A stretch of DNA of 64,000 nt from Dromiciops gliroides (GCF_019393635.1 NC_057861.1:545510711-545574710), one strand, 5' to 3'. Counted from the stretch's first letter, positions 13,324-24,525 are shown. A program made the numbers and translations. The notes: a model not told the origin generated them from the letters alone.

Positions 13324-13385
<62 letters not shown>
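13292..13385. repeat. (TCTA)n microsatellite
   Basis: About 16 uninterrupted TATC units preceded by ATCC/TTTC variants, likely polymorphic. It lies about 280 bp upstream (transcript sense) of ACSM2-like exon 3. Confidence 0.95.
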
Positions 13386-13739
13386 CCCTGTACTATTTGG
13401 AAGAGAAGGCTCCTGTTCAGCTTCTGTGGGAGAGTAGGGTTAGTGATGTCCAAGGGTGACTGGGTCAAAGGTTCTGAATACAGAATGAGTTCATGTGACT
13501 CAGAAGCTCATGTCAACATGGACCTTATTATAATACTGTGACATCATTTTAATTTTGCCTTCAAGGTATTGTTTTACCTTGGATGTGGATGCTACCTGGT
13601 TCCCTCTAAACCTCTTGGGTCTATTTCTATTTTTACAGGTTCTATTTGTCTACTATGCAATATCATTTTATCACTATGTGAAAAGCAATGGCCAGGGCCA
13701 GGATCAAGTGTATGTGTGTGAGGGGGCTGGGGAATAAAG

Positions 13740-14300
13740 AATACTAGAGTGCCAGAGCTAGAAGAAACCTTATAGATGATCTGGTCTAACCCCTTAATTT
13801 AGAGGAAACTAGAACCCAAACAGAGGAACAGACTTAACCAAGGTCACGACAGTATCTGAGATCAGTTTTGAACTCTGGTGTTTCCAACTTCAGGCCAGTG
13901 CTCTATCTACTTTACCACCTCACTGCACCTTCTTTAGAGTATGTAGGGTAGTGAGGGGGTAGAAGGAGGGAGAATGGATTCTGATCTGCTTGACCTTCCA
14001 ATATGGGCTTTCAGATCCATTAGCAACGTGTTATATTTGAGTCCTCTAACAACCTTTCTCCTCTTTGCCCTACTGTTGGAGCCTCCTTTAGCTGAACTTG
14101 CCCGTTTAATCCCCTTTTCTTCCCAAGATGGGCCTGAGGGAAACTGACCTATCACCCCTACTTCTATGTCTACCCTGTAGAGACAAACTGGAGCCCAGAG
14201 AAAGGAATGGTTTTAATCAAGGTCACACAGCAGTCAAGCCAAGACTATAACCTAGGTTTCTTAACTCCCTGGTAGTCACTCTTCACTTCCATTGTACATT
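13740..14300 (-). repeat. MIR-type SINE remnants
   Basis: Antisense copies near 13740-13930 (AACCAAGGTCACGACAGTATC) and 14175-14290 (AAGGTCACACAGCAGTCAAG) between exons 2 and 3 of the ACSM2-like copy. Nothing else is recognised in this intron. Confidence 0.5.
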
Positions 14301-14789
14301 ATTATAAGTAGACTATATTCCTCCATGTTTTACCCTCTAGAGACAAAAAAATCAGGAGATGAGGGAATAAGGTGAGACATCTGAGTGGGTCCAAATAGAA
14401 TGGAAAGGAGGATGCAATCTGATTTCAAGTCCAGTATGTTGGTCATAGGAAAGCCTCCCATTGTTTCTCGTAGTGCAGGAAACAGATGGGATCAATTGGC
14501 CTTTGGGGAAATTCTGACTTAAGAAAGACTTCATGGAGAAAACAAGTGGGAGAACTAGAGAGAGGACCAGAAAGATGGGATAGGGGTGCTTTAAGCTAAA
14601 ACTACCCAAACTGCTGGGAAGAGGTGTTGTGTTCTGTGTTGGGGTGGGAATGGAGCAAGGGTCCCCACACTTGCCATGGTTTTTGATATTCTACTTCTCA
14701 CAAACTAAACAGTACAAACACCAAGAGTCTAGTTCCTGCTTCCCAATTTCCCCCACTTCTGACACCCTTTCCCTGGAAATCTCTATCAC

Positions 14790-14980
14790 CATTTCCATAT
14801 GAGCCCGCTATGTGATCTAGCACATCCTTGGCAAAGTTAACTTTGCAGGCATTTCTGGATCTTCTTGCTCACTAAGAAAGCCTGTTGGACCATGTGCCTG
14901 GGATGGAGGTGCAGCGGACAGCAGGACAGCCAGGAGGTCCAAAGGGCTCGGTACCGTTGGAGTCTGAGCAGAGGCTGCAT
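14790..14980 (-). pseudogene. ACSM2-like exon 2: start codon, targeting peptide, frameshifts
   Basis: An ATG at 14978-14980 opens MQPLLRLQRYRALWTSWLSC, an Arg- and Leu-rich, acid-free N-terminus like ACSM mitochondrial presequences. That frame ends at a TAA about 47 codons on. A second frame carries EQEDPEMPAK, matching the family's W-x(n)-VPAKFNFAKDVLDHW region, but closes at a TAG about ten codons later. A third frame then gives NFAKDVLDH, and after about four extra bases (ATAG) AHMEM precedes a GTGATA donor. The donor phase (0) matches exon 3. So one exon carries at least three frame changes. The 5' splice boundary is unclear. Confidence 0.72.
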
Positions 14981-15474
14981 GATCACCACAGCAAACCTTT
15001 GAACCTAATTTCACTGCTAGAACTCTGTTGGGGGGAGAAATGGAAGAAAGGGTATTAATTCCTTCTTGGCAACACAGTCCAACTAAACCTTGGGCCTCCA
15101 GAGCCATGTGAGAGAAAACAACCTCATTTGTTGCTCACATGATAGCTCAGTTGCATGCCCAGACACCAAAGAAGAGGGGGGGTGGGGTAGGGGCTGGGGG
15201 TGAGCACTCCTCTGTTTCTCAGGTCTGCATCTGGCAGCAAACATAGGACTAAGTCCAATGGTGTTGGCATTGTTTATCTCTCAGCACTGAGGTCTTTCCC
15301 TGAACAGAACAGACAAATCCCTATGATGTTTGATAACCACACAGAATTTTCAGGGACCCCCAAAATCATTACTCCTTGCTCTCCCCTAACATTTAAAAGT
15401 ACAAGAAATAATGTTTTCCCTATAGGATACTACTCTGCTGTCTCCACTGACCATCTGTACATGTGGTAGCAGAG

Positions 15475-15945
15475 CACTGTACTTGGAGCAATAAAAATGT
15501 ATCTCTAAATCCCACTTAACTGTATGACCCTGGTCAAGTCATTTAATTCCCCTTAGCCTCAGATTCCTCATCTGTAAAAATGGGGATATTAACAGCAACT
15601 ACTTTGCAAGGTTGTTGTCAGGATCAAATAAGATACCATATGTAGGGTCCTCTGCAAAATTTAATGCAAAATGTGGTTTGTTTTATAATATTTGTTGTTG
15701 AGTAGTTTCAGTTGTGTCTGACTCTTTATGACCCCATTTGAGGTTTTCTTGGTAAAAATATTAGAGTGTTTTGCCATTTCCTTCTCCAACTCATTTTACA
15801 GATAAAGAACTGAGGCAAAAGAGGGTTAAGTGACATGGCCAGGGTCACACAGCCAGTAAGTGTCTGAGGCTGGATTTGAACTCAAGTCCTCCTGACTCTA
15901 GGCCCCACACTCTATCCACTCTGCCACCTAGCTGCATTTCACAGT
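15475..15945. repeat. MIR-type SINE (sense) and composite SINE (antisense)
   Basis: A sense MIR-like copy at about 15475-15660 (CCTCATCTGTAAAAATGGGG), then an antisense composite SINE at about 15690-15945 (GTTGAGTAGTTTCAGTTGTG at its start, GGCCAGGGTCACACAGCCAG in the middle). Confidence 0.6.
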
Positions 15946-16708
15946 ATAGACAATTCTATTATCAACAATGTTTATATTAGCCAGTGCTCCAGTCAGAGAG
16001 GGTCAAATTCAAGGCACAGCTCAAACTGTTAGTATAGAATTAGCTTGAGATTTGAAAGAAAGAATCCGTTTTAGAGCTGGAAGAGGCTGTAAAAGTCATG
16101 TAATCCAACCTGACAACCCTTTCTTTCATTCAGTGATAGAGGCTCCATTCTCACCATACTAGCTAATCAGAAGTGCCTCAGCTCTCACCATGACACATAT
16201 ACATGACACTAGGACTATGTCATGGGGTCTTCTTATATGGGGTCCAGCACTGGAATCAGAGAATTTCAGGTTTGGAAGGTTCTCCAGTAATTTCACCTGA
16301 ATGAGAATCTCTTCTCTCATCCCCTCAATAAGTAGTCATCCAGCTTCTCTTTAATGATCTCTAGAGGAAAAATGTGCTATCTACAGAGACCAGCCCTTTC
16401 CGCTTTTGGATAGTTCTAGGAGTTAGAATTTTTTTCCCTTTCATCAGCCCTAATTTAATTTCTTTGCAGTTTTTACCCATATTTCTAATTTGTTCCCTCT
16501 GGGCCCATGCTGAACAAACATCCACCCTTTAAGTGTTGAAGATAGTCATGAAGAATCAGCAAGAAGAAATTCCCACATTGACCATGGCTGAAAATATACA
16601 TCTCTTTTGACCTTGTAGTACTCTCAGCTCTCAGACATCTCAAACTACTTGTAAAGTTTATTCTTTGTTTGCACCCCCATATATTCATACTTTCCCACAG
16701 CCTTTCTT

Positions 16709-16862
16709 TTTCTTTTTTTATTTTTTTAGTGAGGCAATTGGGGTTAAGTGACTTGCCCAGGGTCACACAGCTAGTAAGTGTTAAGTGTCTGAGGCTGGAT
16801 TTGAACTCAGGTACTCCTGACTCCAGGGCCGGTGCTCTATCCACTGCGCCACCTAGCTGCCC
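16709..16862 (-). mobile_element. tRNA-derived SINE (WSINE1/MAR1-type)
   Basis: Antisense copy with direct repeats ACAGCCTTTCTT on both sides. It is close to the family consensus, suggesting a fairly young insertion. Confidence 0.87.
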
Positions 16863-17988
16863 TCTTACAGCCTTTCTTCTCCAAACCTTTCCCCCTTCCA
16901 GCTCCAGGCTTGGCGCCTCCCTCTGGGTATGTGAGTGATGAGAGGATAAGGATCTCCTAACATCTCTTGAAACTTAAGTGCTTGACACCAGTGGGATTTT
17001 GGGAAGAGAGCTGTAGCAGTGAGGACTCACTCAAGGAGGCTTAGAGCAAAAGGAAAATGAGCTCTCTTATGGGGTCTGAGAATCGAATCTGACTTTATCT
17101 CCTTCTTCTTAATGCTCACCTTCTGCCTAAACCCAAGTTACTCATAAGCCACCACATTGGGCCTGGAAACATTCCATCATTTAAAAACCAAGGCAAGGGA
17201 GAGGTTAGTAATTTTTTTTAAAAAAGGACAATTAAATGTGATTAATTCAATTCAACTCAGTTCAATTTAGTTCATTTCAAAAAGCATGTATTAAGCACCT
17301 ACTATGTACAAGGCTTTATGCTGTTAGGAAAAATGCCTGGGATGAATCTCTAGAGCTTGCAGCAATTATGAGGAAAACCAAATTCTTCCTGTCTTATGTG
17401 ATCCATACTCTCACTTATTGTGCAGTGATGTGTATACATGGTGTCATTTGTCCAGTTTGTGGCCTCCTTCCTCCTTTATTATTATTTTAGTGCTTCTTGT
17501 CATATAGGTTTGGAATAGATTGCCTCTGACATTCCTTTGCCCTCTAAATCTATGATCTTTGGGATGAGTTCTGAGAAGATGTGCCTAGCATAGCACCTCT
17601 CATTCTGCTGACATTCTGTAAATATTTGTTGAATGAACGGTTATAGCAGGGAAGGACGTGTTAAAGCAGGTCAATGAATCTCTCAGACTAATGTTAGTTT
17701 ATTATTACACTCCAAGCTTGAAAGGCCAGGTCAAAGATCCAACTGTTTGAATATTTTTTTGGCTAGAGGAGCCTGACACAGCAATTTATAGAAGGGGAGG
17801 ATTGTCTTCTTGATTAGATTAACACCATGCCCCATGTATCCAGTGTAGTGTGATGGAAGGAACACTGAGTTCCAAAGTCAGAGGGCCTAGGTTCAAATAC
17901 TACCTCTTTCAATCACTACCTGTGTGACCAGGCACAAATTGTTTAATCTTGTGATTGAATACTGCTGTGCTGTAAGAAATGATGATGT

Positions 17989-18137
17989 GGGGCAGCTAGG
18001 TGGCGCAGTGAATAGAGCACCGGCCCTGGAGTCAGGAGGACTTGAGTTCAAATCTGTTATAAAACGCTTAACACTTACTAGCTGTGTGACCCTGGGCAAG
18101 TCACTTAACCCCAGTTGCCTCACTAAAAAAAAAAAAA
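17989..18137 (+). mobile_element. tRNA-derived SINE inserted in L1
   Basis: Sense copy with an A-tail. A perfect 15-bp direct repeat AAGAAATGATGATGT lies at 17974-17988 and 18138-18152, showing precise insertion into the L1 fragment. Confidence 0.92.
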
Positions 18138-18401
18138 AAGAAATGATGATGTAAGAAATGATAAGTAGGCTAATTTTAGAAAAACATGGAAAGACTTGCA
18201 TGAAATAATGAAGAGTGAAATGAGCAGAATAAAGAGAACATTGGATACAGTAATAGAAATATTGTTCAAAGAATAACTGGGGAGGACTAAGCTATTTAGA
18301 GTATTATAAACATCCAAATCAACTACAAAGGGCCTATGAAGGAAAATGCTATCCACCTTAAGAGAAAGAACTGACAAATAGAAGTATGTGTAGTATGGTT
18401 T

Positions 18402-18403
18402 TA

Positions 18404-18457
<54 letters not shown>
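18402..18457. repeat. (TATC)n microsatellite
   Basis: About 14 uninterrupted tetranucleotide units near the 3' end of the L1 fragment. Confidence 0.95.
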
Positions 18458-18539
18458 GTCTATGTCAAATGGTGACCTTTTCTAGTTCAGGGTGGGGAGG
18501 GAGGGAAGGAGACAGTTTGGAATTCAAAATATAACACCC

Positions 18540-19975
18540 CAAATCTTAATCTTTCCGAGCCTCAGTTTCTTAATCTATAAAGTGAGGGGATCAAGTAAAG
18601 TGAGGGGCATTCTGGCTTTAAATCTATGACTTTTTGACCCCCAACTTCTATTAATAATTCCATAAAGGCTCTGTGAGCCATGAATCTGTCCCAGTGTTTA
18701 TTAAACACATTTATATTTTAAGTTTTTACTAGTTCTAAACGGCAGCGAGTGGTAGGGTGGTGGAGGGGTCTGGGAGAAGGGCAGGCAATAATAACAAATA
18801 AGTTTACCATCTTCTTCCTCTTACTAGTCACAAAACATCTATGATTTTATTAGTGTGGGCCATCTCTCCCCTAATGTAGACTGGAATTCTTCCACACCAG
18901 AATGGATGGTCATCAGCTCAGTACTTGGTAGCCAGTCTTTCAGGGGTGAGTACCTTGGCATTCCACTAGTCTTATCGTTGAAAAATAGGAACACAGTCTT
19001 TGGGGGGACCAGTCCCTGAAGACTTGCATGATGGATTAGACCCACTAGAGTCTGTATGCTACTATCATAGTCTTTAAGAACCCAAAGTTCATGGTGCAAT
19101 CAGAAAACAGAGTAGAACTAAAGAAATACAGTATGTGTGAGTAAAAAGAGACCTTAGCAACCATCCAATTCTACCCCCTCCTTTTTGCAGATTAAGCAAG
19201 AGAAGTCTAGACAGAGTAGCTAACTTGTATACTCATGGTATGACCCTAGGTAAATCATTTAACCTCTCAGTGCTCTAGCTGAGAGATGCCAAACCTCATA
19301 GCTTGTAACATTCCCCAGTGGTTAAACCAGGATAAAATGTAATTGGGAAATAACAAAATAAATGAAAATACAATAAAATATAGATAGCATTGTACTTTTA
19401 GAAACAACATACATTTTACAGGAATTCTTATGTATGCATGAATGGCCCTGTTTCTATTTGAGCTTGATGCTACTGCTCTAGTCTAGGCAATTCAAAAACT
19501 TTGATTTTAAGAAAAGATACAGACCTGCACTGGTAGTGAGAGTTCACTATATCAAGGAAATCACAGGTACTTTCCTCATTATTATGCACATGAGCTAATA
19601 CTGTATACCTTTTCATACCTTAATTGGGTGTCTATATGACTCTGTGGGATCCTTACTTATATTTTAAGAGTTGGAAGGAATGTTAGAGGTTGTTAAGTTT
19701 CATCTACAATAGACTTTACCAAAATTCATCCACCCTTTCTTTGAACTTCACCTAGTGACAAAGAACTTCCACTTTATCTTAAGAGGCAACACATACCACT
19801 GTTGGACAGCTGTACTTATTCCAAAATTCCTGGGATTCCCACTCATTTTTACTAATTTTACCCTATAAAGTAATACAGTTTAAGCTTTTTTCTTTATATA
19901 GCTCTCTAGCTATTCAAAGGCAATATTCAAGTTCTTAGTCAAAGGCACACTTCCCCATTTACTCCATCAGCAAAG
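18540..19975. other. Unassigned intergenic sequence
   Basis: Old MIR-like traces (about 18540-18640 and 19130-19290) and AT-rich sequence. A minus-strand open stretch at 18839-19099 has no convincing family match. Confidence 0.4.
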
Positions 19976-19979
19976 GTGT

Positions 19980-20243
19980 TTTTTCTTCCTTCTTCCTTCC
20001 TTTTCTTCTCCTCCTTCTTCTCCTCCTTCTTCTCCTCCTTCTTCTCCTTCTCCTTCTCCTTCTCCTTCTCCTTCTCCTTCTCCTTCTCCTTCTTCTTCTC
20101 CTTCTTCTTCTTCTTCTTCTTCTTCTTCTTCTTCTTCTTCTTCTTCTTCTTCTTCTTCTTCTTCTTCTTCTCCTTCTCCTTCTCCTTCTTCTTCTTCTTC
20201 TTCTTCTTCTTCTTCTTCTTCTTCTTCTTCTTCTTCTTCTTTT
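19980..20243. repeat. Polypyrimidine (TTC/CTCCTT)n tract
   Basis: About 260 bp made only of C and T: CTTCTC hexamers, then a long pure (CTT)n run, then CTTCTC and (CTT)n again. The poly-Phe/Ser and poly-Glu peptides predicted here are artefacts. Confidence 0.97.
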
Positions 20244-20360
20244 TGCTTTATTTTAATTGGAGGGGTTAGTATGCAGGGCAATGTTAAGTCCAGAGTATGA
20301 ATTTATAAGGGAAGGAGAGTAGAGTGCAATGTAGAGGACTCTGGTCAGAAAAAAGCATGA

Positions 20361-20530
20361 GGGGGGCAGTTAGGTGGTACAGTGGATAAAGCACCAGCCC
20401 TGGATTCAGGAGGACCTGGGTTCAAATCCGGTCTCAGACACTTGACATTTACTAGCTGTGTGACCCTGGGCAAGTCACTTAACCCTCATTGCCCCACAAA
20501 ACAAAACAAAACAAAACAAAACAAAACAAA
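20361..20530 (+). mobile_element. tRNA-derived SINE, sense, (CAAAA)n tail
   Basis: Starts GGGGGGCAGTTAGGTGGTAC and ends CATTGCCCCACAAAAC followed by CAAAA repeats. This CATTGCCCC ending marks a second subfamily beside the CAATTGCCTCACTAAAA one. Approximate direct repeat AAAAGCATGA. Confidence 0.85.
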
Positions 20531-21679
20531 AAGAAAAGGGCATGAGGACACTTGGCAGGGGTGGTGGAGTGACAGGGATGGAAGTAGAAAGAGAATGTGG
20601 AAAGATGCCAAAGACAAATCGTACTGTCTGGTTGTTGTTTTTCTTCTTTTTATCTTAGGACAGCTCCATCTCTAGCTAATAACACTCTTCTTCTAAACCT
20701 AGAAAGAAGGCATTAACTTTTAAGGATGTCTAGAGTTCTTTCTTCCTTTGGGTTGAAGTGTTTGGGAGAAGTCATTTGGCATCCTTTTCTCCAGCTTTCT
20801 AGGCATCAATATCATCTCAGGTACAATTTCTTAGATTCTGCTGCCAAGGGCATTCTAAGCTTCCAGTCATACTTCTGGCTTCTCAACTGGGGAGTTCTTC
20901 CTGATGTTAAAATGGAATCCTACTTGCCATAGTTAAAGCCTGCTGAGTAGAAATGATCTTTTCAATAGTCCTTTCATAGCCTAAAATGCTGTTACTAAGA
21001 TCTTTGGCCTTGGAACCCCTTCTCCCCATCTCTTCCCCCTTCCCAAATCTTCCTTCCCAGGCAAAATGTCTTCCGACTTCACTTACCTTTGATGAGAGGG
21101 CAGGGTGAACATCAGATTGCAGAAGGAAACCTGGAGACTTTCCGATGTAAGCAAGGATATGCTAGACTAGCTCTGTGGTTTATTTCAGGATCTTAAGTAA
21201 TGAGTTTCTATGTGTTGGAAAGATAAATTGTTGGGTGCAAGGAGAAATTCTCCTGCAGGACTGTGGTAGAGACTGGCACTCAACCACATTGTACAGAACA
21301 GAAATGCTTCACCCACCTTCAGATAAGAGCTCTGAGTTTCTGAAGGGGAAGGGTCAATGGTAAGAACCTTTCTCAAGGGCCACCAATAGCTGAAATGCTC
21401 CTCCTCCTGTCTTCAATCTTTCTATATTTGACAGTCTTCTCATGAGCCTATGAGAGTATTCCACAGTTGCTCTCTTTCTAGTGTGGGGTGCTAGTAAAAT
21501 GAGGGGATTGGACTAGATAATCTCTGAGATTTCTTAGAAGTATAAGCATAGCACAATAAGTAGAAGTATAAGAAGTATAATCCATTATCTTAGGTTACAT
21601 TCACAACGATAATAATGTCAGATGTTTACATAGCACTTTTGAGGTGTAAAAGGGTTTTATCAGAAATCAAAGCTATCTG

Positions 21680-22720
21680 TAGTCATATGAAAAAATGTTC
21701 TAAGTTACTATTGATCAGAGAAATGCAAATTAAAACAACTCTGAGGTACTATCTCAACCTATCAGAGTGGCAAATATAACAAAAATGGAAAATGGTGGAT
21801 TTTGGAAGGGATGTGGGAAAACTGGGACACTAGTCAATTGTTGGTGGAGTTGTGAACTGATTCAACCATTCTGGAGAGTAATTTGGAACTATGCCCAAAG
21901 GGCTATAGAACTGTGTATACACTTTGATCCAGCAATACCACTGCCAGGTTTATATGCCAAAGACATTTCCCAAAAAAGAAAAAGACCTATTTGTACAAAA
22001 ATATTTATAGCAGCTCTTTTTGTGGTGGCTAAGAATTGGAAATGATAGAAATGCCCATCAATTAGGAATGGCTGAACAAACTGTGGTATATGATTTTTAA
22101 AAAAAATTTGCAGGGCAATGAGGGTTAGGTGACTTGCCCAGGGTCACACAGCTAGTTAAGTGTCAAGTGTCTGAGGCTAGATTTGAACTCAGGTTCTCCT
22201 GAATCCAAGGCCAGTGCTTTGTCCACTGCGCCACCTAGCTGCCCCTGTATATGATTTTAATGGAATGTTATTGTGCCATAAGAAATAACAACCAGGACCA
22301 CTTCAGAAAGGCCTGGAAAGACTTACACGAACTAATAGATAGTGAAATGAACAGAACCAGGAGAAAATTGTGCACAGTGACAGCAATATTGTTTGATGAA
22401 GAACTGTGAATGACAACTATTCTCAGCAATACAATGATTCAAGACAATCTCAAAGGACTGATGATGAAGCATCCTCTCTACCTCCGAATAAAGAACTGAT
22501 ATTGATTGAACACAGACTGAAGCATCTTATTTTTCACTATTTCTTTCATTTTTAAAATTTTTTCTTTTATTTGAATTTTCTTGTACAAAATGGCTAATAT
22601 GATGTTTTACATAATTGCACATGTATAACCTATATCTGATGACCAGCTAAGGGAGGGAGGAGGAGAAGAAGGGATAGAATTTGGAACTCCAAGCTTTAAA
22701 TAGAAATGTTTATTATAAAA
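21680..22720 (+). mobile_element. L1 3' end (ORF2 C-terminus and 3' UTR)
   Basis: Contains AGAGAAATGCAAATTAAAAC, CCATTCTGGAGAGTAATTTGG and AGGAATGGCTGAACAAACTG, all typical of the ORF2 C-terminal end of marsupial L1, then a 3' UTR with TTTGGAACTCC and an A-rich end. A SINE at 22097-22245 interrupts it. Confidence 0.8.
22097..22245 (-). mobile_element. tRNA-derived SINE inserted in L1
   Basis: Antisense copy in the L1 3' end. Direct repeats GTATATGATTTT flank it. Confidence 0.87.
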
Positions 22721-22789
22721 AAAACCCCTTATCCAGAATTAGGTAGGTGGTGGCCCCTCTATACTCTGCACTACTCAGACCACATCAAA

Positions 22790-23075
22790 TGTATTCTATT
22801 TACTTCTGTGAGCCACATTTTAGAGGAGACATTTACCACTTGCAGTTAGTTGGTCCAGAGAAGGGTGACTGAGATGGCAAGGGGACTGAATACTGGGCCC
22901 TATGAAGATCCATTGAAGGAACTGAAGATGGCTAGCTTGGAGAAGTGCAGACTTAGAGAACATTATCACTGTTACCAAATCTTTCAAAGGCTGTAAAAGA
23001 GGAAATAGAGTTATTTTGTTTGGTCCCAGAGGGCAGAAGTAGGAATAAGTGATGGAAGCTACAGGTTCAATATGC
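22790..23075 (+). mobile_element. CR1/L3-type LINE 3' fragment
   Basis: The pattern GAAGGGTGACTGAGATGGCA, then GCTTGGAGAAGTGCAGACTTAG, then TCTTTCAAAGGCTGTAAAAGAGG matches the conserved 3' coding end of mammalian CR1/L3 LINEs. It is old and degraded. Confidence 0.55.
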
Positions 23076-23150
23076 AAAGAATTAATTGTTATTTGAGGTT
23101 TTTATGACCCCATTTGGCTAGAATTAAAAAAAAACAAAACAAAACCTCAG

Positions 23151-23655
23151 TGTGCATACTGGCCTGGGGCTCTGCAAACAGCATGGTTCTTTACCCACTG
23201 GTTGTAGCCGTTGCCATGGTGCTGGCACCTCACGTCATCACCACTCGCTGACGCCTACATGGGCCTGGCAAAATTATAATGATTGGAAGCCTAGTGAGGG
23301 CAGTCATGTGACTGTCAGAGCAGCCATCCAATTGGCTGGGGGCTGTGTGGGGTTTTCTGGGAATGGGGAGGAGAATTCGCCATTCTAGCTGGAAGCTGGA
23401 AGGTGACAGGAGCTCTGCTGTGTATTCTCAGCTGATTCCTGGGTGGTGGTATTTTTTCAGGTCGTATAATTTCCCTTTCCCCATTTTATTTCCTTTCCCT
23501 TGATCCTACTGATCCTGTTTGTGTTTTTTTTAAAGTTCATTCTTGTTAAAATAAATCCTATTCTGTTTTGAGGGAGGCTGCCGGTCTGCTTCCTTGCCCC
23601 AATATTGTGGTGAGCCACTTAACTAACACTCCCCAATTTAAAATTGGTCCCCACA
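23151..23655 (+). mobile_element. Probable retroviral LTR
   Basis: 505 bp beginning TGTGCATACTGG and ending CCCCACA (TGTG...CACA termini). An AATAAA near 23550 is followed by a GT-rich stretch, as at an LTR R/U5 boundary. Immediately after the LTR, TGGTGAGTCAACCAGGAG at about 23661 sits where a tRNA primer-binding site would be; it is only weakly like the tRNA-Trp type. A leader-like region follows to about 23881, where a retroelement has inserted. Confidence 0.55.
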
Positions 23656-23898
23656 GTTTTTGGTGAGTCAACCAGGAGTTGATTAACCTAACGAATTTCT
23701 TTAACCCACCCTCCCTCCCCCTTATTTGGCCACGAGCCAACTAACCTGGGGGAACCTTCTTGCCCCTCCCCCACTGCCCCCTTAGGCAATCTCCCTTGCT
23801 CTTAAAAAACCTTAGCATTTATCTTGCTGGTCAGAGAAAAGCCGGTTCATTTTGAACTGCACCATGATTGAATATTTGGCTCCCCCCTCGTATATTCT
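23656..23898 (+). mobile_element. Leader of the LTR element, cut by a HAL1-like insertion
   Basis: Sequence after the putative LTR, ending at the 17-bp target-site duplication of the next element. An open reading frame appears to begin just before the insertion and to continue after it (27425 on). I do not recognise the product and do not join the two parts. Confidence 0.4.
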
Positions 23899-23956
23899 TT
23901 TTTTTCCTTTTTTTTATTGAATAGAATTTTATTTTCTAAAATATATGTAAAAACAA

Positions 23957-24123
23957 ATTTTTTTTTATTTTTTTATTTTTATTTTTTTAGTGAGGCAATT
24001 GGGGTTAAGTGACTTGCCCAGGGTCACACAGCTAGTAAGTGTTATGTCTGAGGCCGGATTTGAACTCAGGTACTCCTGACTCCAGGGCCGGTGCTCTATC
24101 CACTGCGCCACCTAGCTGCCCCC
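23957..24123 (-). mobile_element. tRNA-derived SINE in HAL1-like 3' end
   Basis: Antisense, near-consensus copy inserted close to the 3' end of the HAL1-like element. AAAAACAAATTTT occurs on both sides. Confidence 0.87.
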
Positions 24124-24361
24124 AAAAACAAATTTTAACATCAATTTTTTTAAAAAATTGTGTTCCAACTTTTCTTCCTCCTCCATTCCCACCCCCCACC
24201 CACTAGAACTCAAGCATTTCAAAATCAGTTATACATGAGTAGCCATGGAAAACATTCCTACATTAGCTAGGTTGTGAGAGAAAACAAGTCAAAAAACTCC
24301 CAAAACTTCAGACTGAGGAATTGTCAAAGAGAAAGAAAAAATTTTTAAAAATGTGTTTCCA

Positions 24362-24525
24362 GGGGCAGCTAGGTGGCATAGTAGACAGAGCACCAGCCCT
24401 GGAACCAGGAGCACCCAAGCCCAAATCTGGCCTCAGACACCCAACACCCACCAGCCGTGTGACCCCAGGCAAGCCACTCAACCCCAATTGCCTCACCAAG
24501 AAAAAAAAAAAAAAGAAAAGAAAAG
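24362..24525 (+). mobile_element. tRNA-derived SINE with T-to-C-biased changes
   Basis: Full-length sense copy with A-tail and a direct repeat AAAATGTGTTTCCA. Compared with other copies here it has about 16 T-to-C changes plus about 6 G-to-A and 2 C-to-T, and I counted no transversions (for example CACCCAACACCCACCAGCCG where others read CACTTAACACTTACTAGCTG). Confidence 0.85.

Larger units (their letters stand above)
2891..14980 (-). pseudogene. ACSM2-like acyl-CoA synthetase, exons 2-6, inactivated
   Basis: A second medium-chain acyl-CoA synthetase, downstream of and on the same strand as the ACSM5-like gene. Five exons fall in the window; exon 7 onward should lie beyond the left edge, as I found no match in positions 1-2890. 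Exons 3, 4 and 6 are open with GT-AG sites. Exon 2 has an early stop and at least two indels; exon 5 has several indels and an in-frame TGA. SDTGWILNIL in exon 6 and the position next to ACSM5 point to ACSM2. The pattern of a few small lesions with intact splice sites suggests recent loss of function. Clustered assembly indels are the main alternative, though the neighbouring gene shows none in 1.1 kb of coding sequence. Confidence 0.78.
17895..18530 (+). mobile_element. L1 3' fragment split by a SINE
   Basis: TGCTGTGCTGTAAGAAATGA before the SINE and GAAAAACATGGAAAGACTTG after it match the 3' end of marsupial L1 ORF2. It runs into a (TATC)n tract and a GGGAGGGAAGG-type 3' UTR near 18500. Confidence 0.7.

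Noticed and set aside
13086..13541. Frames rich in YLSIYLSI across 13.1-13.5 kb
   Set aside because: Translations of the TATC microsatellite and nearby TA-rich sequence.
18839..19099. Minus-strand open stretch containing FFNDKTSGMPRYSP, faintly like the ACSM FTSGTTGxPK loop
   Set aside because: The match is short and lacks the surrounding exon landmarks and splice sites; judged chance or an unrecoverable relic.
19967..20281. Open frames encoding poly-Glu (minus) and poly-Phe/Ser (plus)
   Set aside because: They are translations of a pure CTT/CTTCTC repeat that is open in every frame.
21070..21140. CATCAAAG|GTAAGTG on the minus strand as a possible non-coding first exon of the ACSM2-like copy
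   Set aside because: A good donor match but no promoter or transcript evidence; 6 kb from exon 2.
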